Below are positions 7,772 to 16,127 of a stretch of DNA of 64,000 nucleotides, in pieces. This DNA comes from Hypericibacter adhaerens. Its GTDB lineage: Bacteria > Pseudomonadota > Alphaproteobacteria > Dongiales > Dongiaceae. Position 1 is the first letter of the stretch. Each line of letters begins with the position of its first letter. Where the stretch lies: positions 5,191,001-5,255,000 of the forward strand of contig NZ_CP042582.1 of the NCBI RefSeq assembly GCF_008728835.1. The letters run 5' to 3'. The notes beneath the pieces are model-generated. The model was not told the DNA's origin and searched no databases. It worked only from the letters and a program-made list of their open reading frames with translations. The position numbers and the translations under genes were made by a program.

Positions 7772-9529
7772 GTGGTGACGCCCGCATCAGAGGAGGGGCC
7801 CCCGCCGAGGCCGCGACGGGCCGGGCGCTTCTTCGTTCTGTTGGCCATGCTGCTCCTGATCGCCGCGGGCGGCGGCACCCTCTGGCTGCAGCGGACGCAC
7901 AAGCTCCAGGAACTGATGGAGCAGCCGCCCGCCGCGGTGGTGGAGATTCCGGCCGAAGCCCTGACACCCGGCGAAGCCGCTCCCGACAGCACCGCTTCGA
8001 CCCAAGCGCCGACCGCCGGCACCGAGACCGGCGACGCGACGGCTACACCTGCCGAAAGCGGCAGCGAAGCACCCGCAGCGACAACGCCGACGGAAAGTCC
8101 GGCGGAAGCCACGCCGCCCGCCCCGACCCCGGACGCGACGACAACGCCGGCAACGACGGCGACGGATACCGCACCGCCCGCAGGCTCCGCGCCGGCCAGC
8201 ACGCAGCCGGCGGAGATCGCCAGCACGCCTCCGGCGGAACCCGTCGTCCCCACCGCCACGCCGACGCCGGTCGGCACCGCGGAACCGGCCACGGTCGAAG
8301 CGCCCCCGGCCCCGGCCGAGGCGCCCGCGACGGCGGAGCCAGCGACCCCGCCCGCCGAGGTTGCGGCGGCACCGGCGGCCGAACCCGCCCCGACCACCGA
8401 GACCGCGCCGCCGGCCGCGGTGACCGACACCGAAACGCCCGCGGCCACCCCGCCTGTGGAAACGGCGAGCGTCGAATCCTCGCCATCCCCGGCCGCCACT
8501 GAAAACACGGCGCCCGCGGCGACGGAGGAAACGGCGGCGATCACGGCGCTGCCGATCCCGTTGCCTCGGACGAAACCGCCATCGCCCCCGGCCGCGCCGG
8601 CCAGCGCTGCGGTCGAAACCGCTCCCGACAGCGCCCAGGCCGCGCCGGCCGTTGCCGCTTCGGCCGCGCCGGCAGCAGATGCGTCCGCCGTCGGCACGGC
8701 ACCGGCCGCATCGCTGGGAGCCGCCGCCACCGCCGAAGCGGTCAACGCGCCGGCAACGACCCAGACCGCATCGGCCTCGCCCTCCGCTTCACCCGCCGGC
8801 AGCGAGCCGGCCTGGAAGAAGTTCGCGCGACCCTTTCCCGCCGACGATCCCCGCCCGCGCGTGGCGCTGGTGGTCACGGGTCTCGGCCTGACCGCGGCCC
8901 AGACCCAGGCGGCCATCGACCAGCTGCCGCCCGAGGTGACGCTCGCCTTCAGCCCCTATTCGGGGGATTTGCAGGGCTGGATCGCCAAGGCCCGCGCCGC
9001 CGGCCATGAGGTGCTGCTCGAGCTGCCGATGGAGCCGCTCAATTATCCCGCCGACGATCCGGGTCCGCAGGCCCTGCTCTCCAGCCTCTCGCCCGCCGAG
9101 AACCTGAAGCGGCTCGACTGGGTCATGGCGCGCAGCGACGGCGTCGCCGGTCTCGTCGCCAATATGGGGTCCAAATTCCAGGCCAATGCGCGGCTGATCC
9201 GTCCCGTGCTGACGCGGGTGGCCGAGCGGGGCTACCTCTATATCGACAACCGGTCGGGGCCCACCAGCGTCGTCGGCGAGATCGCCGCCAATATCGAGCT
9301 GCCCTGGACCTACAACACCCGCTTCATCGATGCCGAGGCGAGCCGGGTCTCGATCGACGGAAGGCTGCAGCAGCTCGAGCGCACCTCGCGGGAAAAGGGC
9401 TTTGCGCTCGGCCTCGCCCAGGGCTATCCCGTGACGATCGAGCGCGTGGCCGCCTGGGCCAAGAGCCTGGAGATCAAGGGCCTGGTGCTGGCCCCCGCCT
9501 CCGCCCTGGCGAAGATGGGCGCGCAGTAG
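7772..9529 (+). CDS. Divergent polysaccharide deacetylase with long Ala/Pro/Thr linker
   Basis: A 585-residue protein with a short basic cytoplasmic end, one membrane anchor (about 22-41), and roughly 300 residues made almost only of Ala, Pro, Thr, Glu and Ser. The C-terminal domain (about 350-580) is of the divergent polysaccharide deacetylase type (RVALVVTGLG, LPPEVTLAFSPYS, YIDNRSG). The GTG at 7772 is the first plausible start after ctpA. The family shares the NodB-like barrel; activity is not established. The linker could let the anchored domain reach across the periplasm. The order ctpA, this gene, rppH is conserved in related bacteria. Confidence 0.85.
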   Translation: MVTPASEEGPPPRPRRAGRFFVLLAMLLLIAAGGGTLWLQRTHKLQELMEQPPAAVVEIPAEALTPGEAAPDSTASTQAPTAGTETGDATATPAESGSEAPAATTPTESPAEATPPAPTPDATTTPATTATDTAPPAGSAPASTQPAEIASTPPAEPVVPTATPTPVGTAEPATVEAPPAPAEAPATAEPATPPAEVAAAPAAEPAPTTETAPPAAVTDTETPAATPPVETASVESSPSPAATENTAPAATEETAAITALPIPLPRTKPPSPPAAPASAAVETAPDSAQAAPAVAASAAPAADASAVGTAPAASLGAAATAEAVNAPATTQTASASPSASPAGSEPAWKKFARPFPADDPRPRVALVVTGLGLTAAQTQAAIDQLPPEVTLAFSPYSGDLQGWIAKARAAGHEVLLELPMEPLNYPADDPGPQALLSSLSPAENLKRLDWVMARSDGVAGLVANMGSKFQANARLIRPVLTRVAERGYLYIDNRSGPTSVVGEIAANIELPWTYNTRFIDAEASRVSIDGRLQQLERTSREKGFALGLAQGYPVTIERVAAWAKSLEIKGLVLAPASALAKMGAQ

Positions 9530-9558
9530 ATGGCGATGCAACGGCAAGCGGAAAAGGC

Positions 9559-10092
9559 ATGAGCGCCGAAGGCCAGGATACCGGGAAACGCGAGACCCGC
9601 CTCGGCGATCCCTTCGAGGCGCTGCCCTACCGTCCCGGCGTCGGCATCATGCTGCTGAACGGCGAAGGGGCGGTCTTCGTGGCGCAGCGCATCGACATGC
9701 CGAGCGATGCCTGGCAGATGCCCCAGGGCGGCATCGACAAGGGCGAGACGCCGATCGACGCCGCCTGGCGCGAGATGAAGGAAGAGATCGGCACCGACCG
9801 CGCCCAGCTTCTCGCGGAGAGCCGGGAATGGCTCAGCTACGATCTGCCGCGCGATCTCGCCGGCAGGCTCTGGCGCGGGCGATTCCGCGGCCAGCGGCAG
9901 AAATGGTTCGCGTTCCGCTTCACCGGCGAGGATCGCGATATCGACATCGCCGGCACCGACCATCCGGAATTCTCCACCTGGCGCTGGGCGCCGATGGCCG
10001 AGCTGCCGTCGCTCATCGTCCCGTTCAAGCGGCTGCTTTATCGGCAGCTGGTCGAGGAGTTCCAGCCGCTGGTCGCGCCGCTCGCGCGCTGA
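9559..10092 (+). CDS. rppH: RNA pyrophosphohydrolase RppH (Nudix)
   Basis: A 177-residue Nudix hydrolase that removes pyrophosphate from the 5' triphosphate of mRNA and so triggers decay. The Nudix box is at residues 57-79, with G57, E63, R71, E72, E75, E76 and G78 in the G-x5-E-x7-RE-x2-EE-x-G pattern. YRPGVGIMLLN at 24-34 and WQMPQGGID are typical of RppH/NudH. ATG at 9559 follows the deacetylase stop by 29 bases, and it is probably the last gene of the run that starts at rlmH. Confidence 0.95.
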   Translation: MSAEGQDTGKRETRLGDPFEALPYRPGVGIMLLNGEGAVFVAQRIDMPSDAWQMPQGGIDKGETPIDAAWREMKEEIGTDRAQLLAESREWLSYDLPRDLAGRLWRGRFRGQRQKWFAFRFTGEDRDIDIAGTDHPEFSTWRWAPMAELPSLIVPFKRLLYRQLVEEFQPLVAPLAR

Positions 10093-10465
10093 CGCCCGGG
10101 CTCTTGTCGATAACACTGGCCTTCTGGCCTTACATCCTTTTGCCAGCGCGTCTGTTGGTCGATCCGCCAGTGAAGATGCCGCGCGCGATCCGCTTAACCA
10201 CGATGGCCGTCCCTTTCCGGCGTGTATCCGCGCGCCCGTGAGACCGTTTCACAAGCCGCGCGCGATCGCGGATGAGCGACGGGTTAACCACGTCGCGTCA
10301 GTTTGAAACAAGCACCGGCGAAACTTGGCTCAAACTTTCGATGGGGTTCAATTAACAACATCAAGCCGCTAGGGTCTCTTCATCGGGCGCCGCCTTAAAG
10401 AGGCGGTCCATCTCCATGCGCGGGAGAAGGCCCGACACCATGAAGGTCGAAGGGGGCTTGCAGGC
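10093..10465. other. 373-base intergenic region with a duplicated sequence block
   Basis: No gene is visible. A 13-base block GCCGCGCGCGATC occurs at 10178-10190 and again at 10255-10267. Each copy is followed by TTAACCACG (10194-10202 and 10284-10292), so the segment looks partly duplicated. A small hairpin (arms CCGCCT/AGGCGG at 10390-10395 and 10401-10406) lies about 60 bases before the GMC oxidoreductase start. I see no strong promoter. Confidence 0.5.
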
Positions 10466-11971
10466 ATGATGCCAGCGCATGTGGATACGCTCATCCTTGG
10501 TGGCGGCACCGCGGGATGCGCGCTTGCCGGGCTTATCGCCGAACGATCAAGCGACACCATTCTGCTGCTGGAGGCCGGCCCCGACTACGGGTCGCTGCAC
10601 GAGGGACATTGGCCGCGCGAGCTGCTCGATGCGCGCCGCATCCCGGTTTCGCATGATTGGGGCTATGACAGCGGCCCCTTCCTGCCCGGGCGCCGTGTCG
10701 CCTATGAGCGCGCGCGCGTCATCGGCGGCTGCTCCGCCCATAACGGCTGCAGCGCTGTCTGGGGCACGCACTGGGACTATGACGGCTGGGCCGCCGCCGG
10801 CAATGCCGGCTGGAGCGCCGGCGAGGTCCTTCCTTTGCTGCAGGCGGTCGACCGGCGCCTCAAGGTGAGGCGCTACGAGGCGGAGGAGATTCCGCCCTAT
10901 CAGCGGGCGGTCCATGACGCCGCGCGGGCCGCGGGCTTCGCAGCCTCGGCCGACATGAACGATATGGCCGAGGACGAAGCGGTCGCCTATTGCCCGGTCA
11001 ACAACCAGCGCGGCATCCGCTGGAACACGGCCTTCGCCTATCTCGATCCGGTGCGCAACCGTCGCGGCCTGACGATCCGGGGCAGCGCCTTGATCAACCG
11101 CCTTCTCCTCGAGCGCGGCCGCGTGGCCGGGGCCGAGGCGATCATCGACGGGACCCTGCACGAGGTGCGCGCCCGCCGCACCGTGCTCGCGGCCGGCGCC
11201 TACGGTTCACCCGCGATCCTGCTGCGCTCGGGCATCGGCGATCCCCGGCTGATCGAGCCGCACGGGCTCCGGGTCGCGCATGCCTTGCCGGGGGTGGGAC
11301 GCAATCTCCAGGATCACCCGGCGGTCGCCGTGGCCTTTCCCGGCTCGCGGGAGCTCGAGGCGGCGAGCGCCGCCTTCGAGCGCAGCCATTGGACGCCGGA
11401 AGAGCTCGTCATCGTCAAGGCGCGCTCGCGGCAGGCCCGGGAGAGCTTCGATCTCCATCTCTTCTCCGAGGGCGGGCGCGTCGCCGATGGCAGCGATGCC
11501 TGGCGCTGGCAGATCTATGCGGCGGGCCTGCTGCCGCGCTCGCGCGGGCAGCTCCGGCTGGCCTCGGTCGATCCGGCCGCGGCACCGCTGATCGAGCACC
11601 GCCACCTGAGCGACGCGGAAGGCCACGATCTGGCCGTGCTGGCCGACGGCGTCGAGCTCATCCGGCAGCTCGCATCCCAGACGCCGCTCGCCCGATGGCT
11701 CGGAGCGCCGTTCGACGCCGCTATCCTGGGCGACCGCCGCGCGCGGGAAGGCTGGATCCGGGCGCGGGTCGTCCATTACTGGCACCCGGCCGGCAGTTGC
11801 GCCATGGGCAGCGATCCGGCCGCCGGCGCCGTGGTCGATGCGCGCGGGAAGATCCACGGCCTCGAGGATGGCTATGTCGCCGACGCCTCGATCATGCCGG
11901 CGCTGCCCCGGGCCAATACCAACATTCCGACCGTGCTCGTGGCCGAGCGGATCGCGAGCTGGCTGACCTGA
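10466..11971 (+). CDS. GMC-family FAD oxidoreductase
   Basis: A 501-residue glucose-methanol-choline family flavoenzyme. The FAD Rossmann motif GGGTAGCALA begins near residue 13, followed by LLLEAGPDY. The second signature is ACGA-like AAGAYGSPAILLRSGIG. The C-terminal active-site region contains HYWHPAGSCAMG (H437, H440) and NTNIPTVLVAER. The family oxidises alcohols, and sometimes aldehydes or sugars, with FAD; the substrate here is not determinable. It converges on the D-glutamate cyclase-like gene, so it belongs physically, but not necessarily functionally, with the uptake and catabolic cluster that follows. Confidence 0.9.
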   Translation: MMPAHVDTLILGGGTAGCALAGLIAERSSDTILLLEAGPDYGSLHEGHWPRELLDARRIPVSHDWGYDSGPFLPGRRVAYERARVIGGCSAHNGCSAVWGTHWDYDGWAAAGNAGWSAGEVLPLLQAVDRRLKVRRYEAEEIPPYQRAVHDAARAAGFAASADMNDMAEDEAVAYCPVNNQRGIRWNTAFAYLDPVRNRRGLTIRGSALINRLLLERGRVAGAEAIIDGTLHEVRARRTVLAAGAYGSPAILLRSGIGDPRLIEPHGLRVAHALPGVGRNLQDHPAVAVAFPGSRELEAASAAFERSHWTPEELVIVKARSRQARESFDLHLFSEGGRVADGSDAWRWQIYAAGLLPRSRGQLRLASVDPAAAPLIEHRHLSDAEGHDLAVLADGVELIRQLASQTPLARWLGAPFDAAILGDRRAREGWIRARVVHYWHPAGSCAMGSDPAAGAVVDARGKIHGLEDGYVADASIMPALPRANTNIPTVLVAERIASWLT

Positions 11972-12024
11972 GGCTCGACCAGGGCATATATCGTGCCGTC
12001 CAGGTCGTCCCTGCGCGTCTCGCG

Positions 12025-13002
12025 TTATTCGCGACCTGCCGGATCACGGATTTCCATTGTCCGGACGCAAGCGTCGTAGATCTCCTCGTGGATCTGCTCG
12101 AGAACGGACCAGGGCTGGCCATCGACGAAGAGCTGGGGGCGGGGCGTGCCGCCAACGCGGTCCGAAGCCACGGCACCGCCATTGCGAACCGCCGCTTCCA
12201 GCAGGCGCCTGCCGAATTCCGGCCTGATGGAGTCCAGCATCCCCGTGGCCGGCCCGGGCCAAAGTAGGGCGACCGCGCCCAGAAGCGCGGCGCCCGCCCA
12301 GTTCGAGACGCCGCCGACGATGGGATAGTCGCAGCCGACATGGCACCAGAGCTTGTCGCCGCCCGCTATGTTCTTGGCAACCAGGTCGTGGGGAAGGCTG
12401 CCCATGCCGATTTCATTGCCGAGATCGCCGATACCGATCGTCGTCCATGGCCCGCCGTTGAACAGCCGTTCCAGCGGCGCATTGTAGTTCGTGATGTCCA
12501 CGCCGCGCGCATCGCGCGGCGCGCCGTCGAGGGACGGCCCGCAGCGTTCGATGGCGATGACGTGCGTGATGGCGGGCTGCATAGCCCGCCATAGGCGGTC
12601 GACATCGGGCAGCGGCTTGCCGCCGTCGCCGCCCGTTTCATGCATCGAGATGATATCGAGCGGAATCTCGCCCTCGAGCTCGGCACCGGCTCGGGTCGCG
12701 AGGACAACCTGCGCATTGGCGACATCCGTCGCGACCCGGCAAGGAATCCCCACAGAAGAGAAACCCGCCGCCAGCATGAGCGCACCCGGCGGACCATCGG
12801 TCTCGCAATTCGGCGGCTCCCCGTGCTCGAGAAAGAAGCCGGTGATGATCGCGATGCTGGGGGCGGGATGGCGGGCGATCGATTCTGCCGCCCGGGCAAG
12901 ATTGCCGCGAACATGAGCGGCAAGGGGGCCGATATTGCGTTTCTGGATGTCCTGGCCGGACAGCGCCTCGAGCCTCGCGATGGCGCGATCGACAGCATCC
13001 AT
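12025..13002 (-). CDS. D-glutamate cyclase-like protein (DUF4392)
   Basis: A 325-residue protein of the DUF4392 family, whose mammalian member is D-glutamate cyclase (D-glutamate to 5-oxo-D-proline). Recognisable signatures are ITGFFLEHG, CETDGPPGALMLA, IERCGPSLDG, NAPLERLF and GIGDLGNEIGMG. The family assignment is firm. D-glutamate as substrate is inference from the animal homologue. It lies 102 bases downstream of a fold-III PLP enzyme that also typically acts on D-amino acids, and may be the last gene of that minus-strand transcript. Confidence 0.8.
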   Translation of the reverse strand: MDAVDRAIARLEALSGQDIQKRNIGPLAAHVRGNLARAAESIARHPAPSIAIITGFFLEHGEPPNCETDGPPGALMLAAGFSSVGIPCRVATDVANAQVVLATRAGAELEGEIPLDIISMHETGGDGGKPLPDVDRLWRAMQPAITHVIAIERCGPSLDGAPRDARGVDITNYNAPLERLFNGGPWTTIGIGDLGNEIGMGSLPHDLVAKNIAGGDKLWCHVGCDYPIVGGVSNWAGAALLGAVALLWPGPATGMLDSIRPEFGRRLLEAAVRNGGAVASDRVGGTPRPQLFVDGQPWSVLEQIHEEIYDACVRTMEIRDPAGRE

Positions 13003-13104
13003 GGCGTTTCAGGCTGCCAATCGGCAGCAATCGGGGGTGATCCTCCTTCTAGTAAGGGGGAGCCCCAGCCGAAAAGTCAAATGCCGAGAAAGCCGCCGGC
13101 CCCG

Positions 13105-14208
13105 CTATTTGGACTTCCCCCGGGCCGCCACGGGCCAGACGGCCTCAACCTTGCCGTCCCGGATGCCCACGATTTCGTCGTGCAAATGCACGGTGGTGTC
13201 GGAATAGCCGACGATCAGCTCGATGCGGTCCCCGATGCTGGGCCGGTCGCTCGGGTTCAGCAGCTCGATCGTCATATGCTCGGCCGAAAGCCGCAGGCTG
13301 CTGATCTCCGGCAGCCCCAGAGGCATGGGCATGGCCGCGTCGCTGCTCATCACCTTCTTGCCGGCATCGAGAACGATGCGGTTCGGTGTCGGCCGGCTCG
13401 TGACGGTGGCCAGCACTGTCAGCGCGCAGGGAAAATCGACATGGAACTTGGTGCGATAGTACATGTCGGAGAAGACCGCGCCGCCGACCTGCACTTCGGT
13501 CACACCAGGCTGCTCGGCACAGTAAGGAAAGGTGCCGGTCCCTCCGCAGCTCACGATGTCGACGGCGAAGCCTGCCCGTCGGCAGGAATCGGCGCTCGCC
13601 GTCAATTGCGCGATGGCGCCGGCGACGGCCAGCCGCTTCTGTTCCGGATCGGCGATGGTCACGGTGTGGCTTTCCCAGCCCATCACGCCGCGGAACACGA
13701 TCTCCGGACGCCCCGCGATCGCGCGCGCCAGAGCGAGGACCGGTTCACCCGGACCGACGCCGGCGCGTTTCATGCCGACATCGACCTCGATCACGACGTT
13801 CAATCTGCGCCCGCGCGCCTTGGCGGCATCGGCGAGCTCATGGAGGTTTTCGATGCTGTCGACGGCGACGATCGGATCCGCGCGGTCCAGCAGATCGAGC
13901 AGACGGCGCACTTTGATCGGGCTGACGATCTGGTTCGCGATGAGGATGTTGCGGATGCCAGCCGAGGCCATCACCTCCGCCTCGCCGAGCTTGGCGCAGG
14001 TGATGCCGATGGCGCCCGCCGCCAGTTCCTGCCGTGCGATGGCGATCGTCTTCTGACCCTTGATATGCGGCCGCCATTGCACACCGTTGCGACGACAGAT
14101 CGATGCGACCCGCGCGACGTTCGCCATCATCACGTCGAGATCGACCAGAAGCGCCGGCGTGTCCAGCATGTCCTTGGGCATGCCGATCGGAGAGCTGGCG
14201 GTCGTCAT
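13105..14208 (-). CDS. DSD1/D-threonine aldolase-type PLP enzyme
   Basis: A 367-residue fold-III PLP enzyme with an N-terminal alanine-racemase-like barrel and a C-terminal D-serine dehydratase-like domain. The expected PLP lysine is K50 in RPHIKGQKT (usual form RPHxKTHK). A C-terminal metal site is suggested by AEH and HLHDE. Characterised relatives are D-threonine aldolase, D-3-hydroxyaspartate aldolase and D-serine dehydratase; I cannot separate these here. Start ATG 14208 overlaps the upstream dehydrogenase stop (ATGA), so the genes are coupled. GQ in place of TH next to the lysine is a departure from the common motif. Confidence 0.82.
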   Translation of the reverse strand: MTTASSPIGMPKDMLDTPALLVDLDVMMANVARVASICRRNGVQWRPHIKGQKTIAIARQELAAGAIGITCAKLGEAEVMASAGIRNILIANQIVSPIKVRRLLDLLDRADPIVAVDSIENLHELADAAKARGRRLNVVIEVDVGMKRAGVGPGEPVLALARAIAGRPEIVFRGVMGWESHTVTIADPEQKRLAVAGAIAQLTASADSCRRAGFAVDIVSCGGTGTFPYCAEQPGVTEVQVGGAVFSDMYYRTKFHVDFPCALTVLATVTSRPTPNRIVLDAGKKVMSSDAAMPMPLGLPEISSLRLSAEHMTIELLNPSDRPSIGDRIELIVGYSDTTVHLHDEIVGIRDGKVEAVWPVAARGKSK

Positions 14209-15266
14209 CGCAAACCCGCCTTGCCGCGAGAGGTTCGCTCGGCCATGGCGTAGGTCTCCTCGACGAGGCGCAGGGTCTCCAGATTGTCGGTGACATCGGT
14301 TTCGAAGGGTGTGCCGAGGATCAATCCATCCGCGAAATGCGCGATCACTCGGTCGAAGCTGGCCTGGTAGTCGCGGGCGAAATCGAATTTTTCCTGGTGC
14401 GCCTCCGCGCCGATGAAGCGGATATCGACGCCGTCGAGCAGGGCACTCGCCCTGTTGCCGACGATCTCGAGCCGGTCCAGCGTTTTTTCGGGATAACCCG
14501 CCGCGTCCATCGCCCCGCGCAGGACGATCGGCACGCCGGCCGCGGTCTCCATGAAGATCGCCGCCAGCGTCTCGCCGGCAACCTCCGGAACCGTGTGCGC
14601 GGTTCTGGCGCCCAGGATCGTCAGCGGGCCGAACAGCCAACGCAGCACGTCCAGATGATGGATCATGACCTCGGCGACCATCAGCCGCTGTTCCCGGCCC
14701 ATGAAGGGCTGGCGCTCAAGGATGGGGCGGCGCCCGGCGGAATCCGGAAGGAGACCGGAGGACAGCATGGCCATGTCGACCTGGAGCAGGTCGCCCGCAC
14801 GATCGCTATCGAGCCACCGCTTGATCTGCCGGTACCAGGGGCGAAACCGCCAGTTCTCGTGCACCATCAGGCGGATCCGGCCGGCGATCCGCTCCGCGAG
14901 GCCAATGCCGGCGCCAAGTGTCGGGGCGAGCGGCTTCTGGCAAAGCACGTCGATGCCCTTCGCCGCCGCCGTCTCGACGAGCGCCACGTGGGTCTCGCGC
15001 GGGGAGGCGATATCGACGGCGTCCAGCACCTGCTCGGCCAGCATCGTTTCGAGGTCGCAATAGCAGGCCGGAATCCCGAAGGCTTCGGCGCGACCTCGCG
15101 CGTTCTCGAGAACGGGATCACAAATGGCAACGACCCTGGCGCGCGGCTCCCGCGACCAGGCGATGAGATGGTGTTGGCTGATCATTCCCGCACCGACCAT
15201 CCCGATGCGAAGCGAGCCGCCGCTTCGCGCGGCATGGGATTGTTCCTGCCGGTCAGGCTTTGCCAT
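14205..15266 (-). CDS. Gfo/Idh/MocA-family oxidoreductase
   Basis: A 353-residue NAD(P)-dependent dehydrogenase. The Rossmann motif GMVGAGMISQHH is at 22-33. The catalytic lysine K111 is in CQKP (commonly EKP), and the second-domain signature is VMIHHLDVLRWLFG. The family oxidises or isomerises sugars, inositols and related polyols. The ATG at 15266 gives a normal short N-terminus; the frame is open further upstream inside the amidohydrolase gene but without family similarity. It overlaps the PLP enzyme by four bases and starts 5 bases after the amidohydrolase stop, so the three form one translation unit. Confidence 0.9.
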   Translation of the reverse strand: MAKPDRQEQSHAARSGGSLRIGMVGAGMISQHHLIAWSREPRARVVAICDPVLENARGRAEAFGIPACYCDLETMLAEQVLDAVDIASPRETHVALVETAAAKGIDVLCQKPLAPTLGAGIGLAERIAGRIRLMVHENWRFRPWYRQIKRWLDSDRAGDLLQVDMAMLSSGLLPDSAGRRPILERQPFMGREQRLMVAEVMIHHLDVLRWLFGPLTILGARTAHTVPEVAGETLAAIFMETAAGVPIVLRGAMDAAGYPEKTLDRLEIVGNRASALLDGVDIRFIGAEAHQEKFDFARDYQASFDRVIAHFADGLILGTPFETDVTDNLETLRLVEETYAMAERTSRGKAGLR

Positions 15267-15271
15267 GCTGC

Positions 15272-16126
15272 TTACTCCGCGAATCCGAACAACCGCGATG
15301 GGTTCCGCCAAAGGACCCGGTCGCGATCCGCCGCATCCGGAAGCCAGCGGCGCAGAAAGCCGAGCGTGGTCTCGTAGGCAAGCTTCCGATCGATGGCGAG
15401 AAAGGGCCAATCGGAGCCCCAGATGCGCATATCCTCTCCGAACGCCCGGAAGAGCCTTTCGACATGCGCATCGAGCCGGTCGTAGCGATCCGGATCGGAC
15501 ACCATGCGAAACGGCGCCGACAGCTTGAGGACTGCGTGTCCGCCGCGGCCAAGATCGAGGACCGACCGGAATCCCGGCGCGTCGAGGCCGGCATCGGGAT
15601 CGCCGATGCCGAAGTGATCGACGACGATCTTGACGCCGCTGGTCAACAGCAGCGGTGCAACACCGCGCCACTGGTCGTCGCGCGCATGAACCTGCGCGAA
15701 CCAATCCCTCGCCTTGATCCGGGAAAGCAACGCGGGGGCATCCGGGCGGGAGAGCGCGGCGCCATCGAAGCTTCCGAGATTGAAGCGCACGCCGACGACA
15801 CCGCGTTCCGCCAGTTTCTCCAGTGCGCGATCGCTCTCGTCGCCGTTGACGACCGCAATGCCCTTGTAGCGGCCTGCCGACGAGGCCATCGCGTCAAGCA
15901 TGGCCGCATTGTCGAACGCATAGCAGCTGGGCTGCACCAGCACGGCGCGCGTCACGCCGGCCGCGGACAAGGCCGAAGCGAGTTCCTCGCGAGTTCCCGA
16001 TTCGCCCGGCTGCGGCGTATAGCCGACGCCCGGCGTGAACGGGAAGCGAGCGGCGTCGACGATATGGAGGTGGCAATCGACGATGCCGCCCGCTGAGGCC
16101 GGAACCGGCTTCGAACGCTCGCTCAC
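15272..16126 (-). CDS. Amidohydrolase-2 family, lactonase-like (COG3618)
   Basis: A 284-residue TIM-barrel metal hydrolase. The HxH metal pair is D17-C-H19-x-H21. Further signatures are VLVQPSCYAFDN, VVDHFG and the terminal metal-binding aspartate in WGSDWPF. The VLVQPS-x-Y-x-x-DN string closely resembles 2-pyrone-4,6-dicarboxylate lactonase and sugar-lactone lactonases, so lactone hydrolysis is likely but the substrate is open. The GTG at 16126 starts one base after the ABC ATPase stop. Next to a Gfo/Idh dehydrogenase, a dehydrogenase-then-lactonase step is a natural reading. Confidence 0.85.
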   Translation of the reverse strand: MSERSKPVPASAGGIVDCHLHIVDAARFPFTPGVGYTPQPGESGTREELASALSAAGVTRAVLVQPSCYAFDNAAMLDAMASSAGRYKGIAVVNGDESDRALEKLAERGVVGVRFNLGSFDGAALSRPDAPALLSRIKARDWFAQVHARDDQWRGVAPLLLTSGVKIVVDHFGIGDPDAGLDAPGFRSVLDLGRGGHAVLKLSAPFRMVSDPDRYDRLDAHVERLFRAFGEDMRIWGSDWPFLAIDRKLAYETTLGFLRRWLPDAADRDRVLWRNPSRLFGFAE

Positions 16127-16127
16127 G

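Noticed and set aside
7695-7778. A 27-codon frame between ctpA and the deacetylase
   Set aside because: It overlaps the deacetylase start out of frame, lacks a clear ribosome-binding site and has no recognisable composition.
6199-8916. A 905-codon open frame on the minus strand
   Set aside because: It is antisense to ctpA and the Ala/Pro-rich linker. The Gly/Ala/Val-rich product simply mirrors the repeat-like codons on the plus strand.
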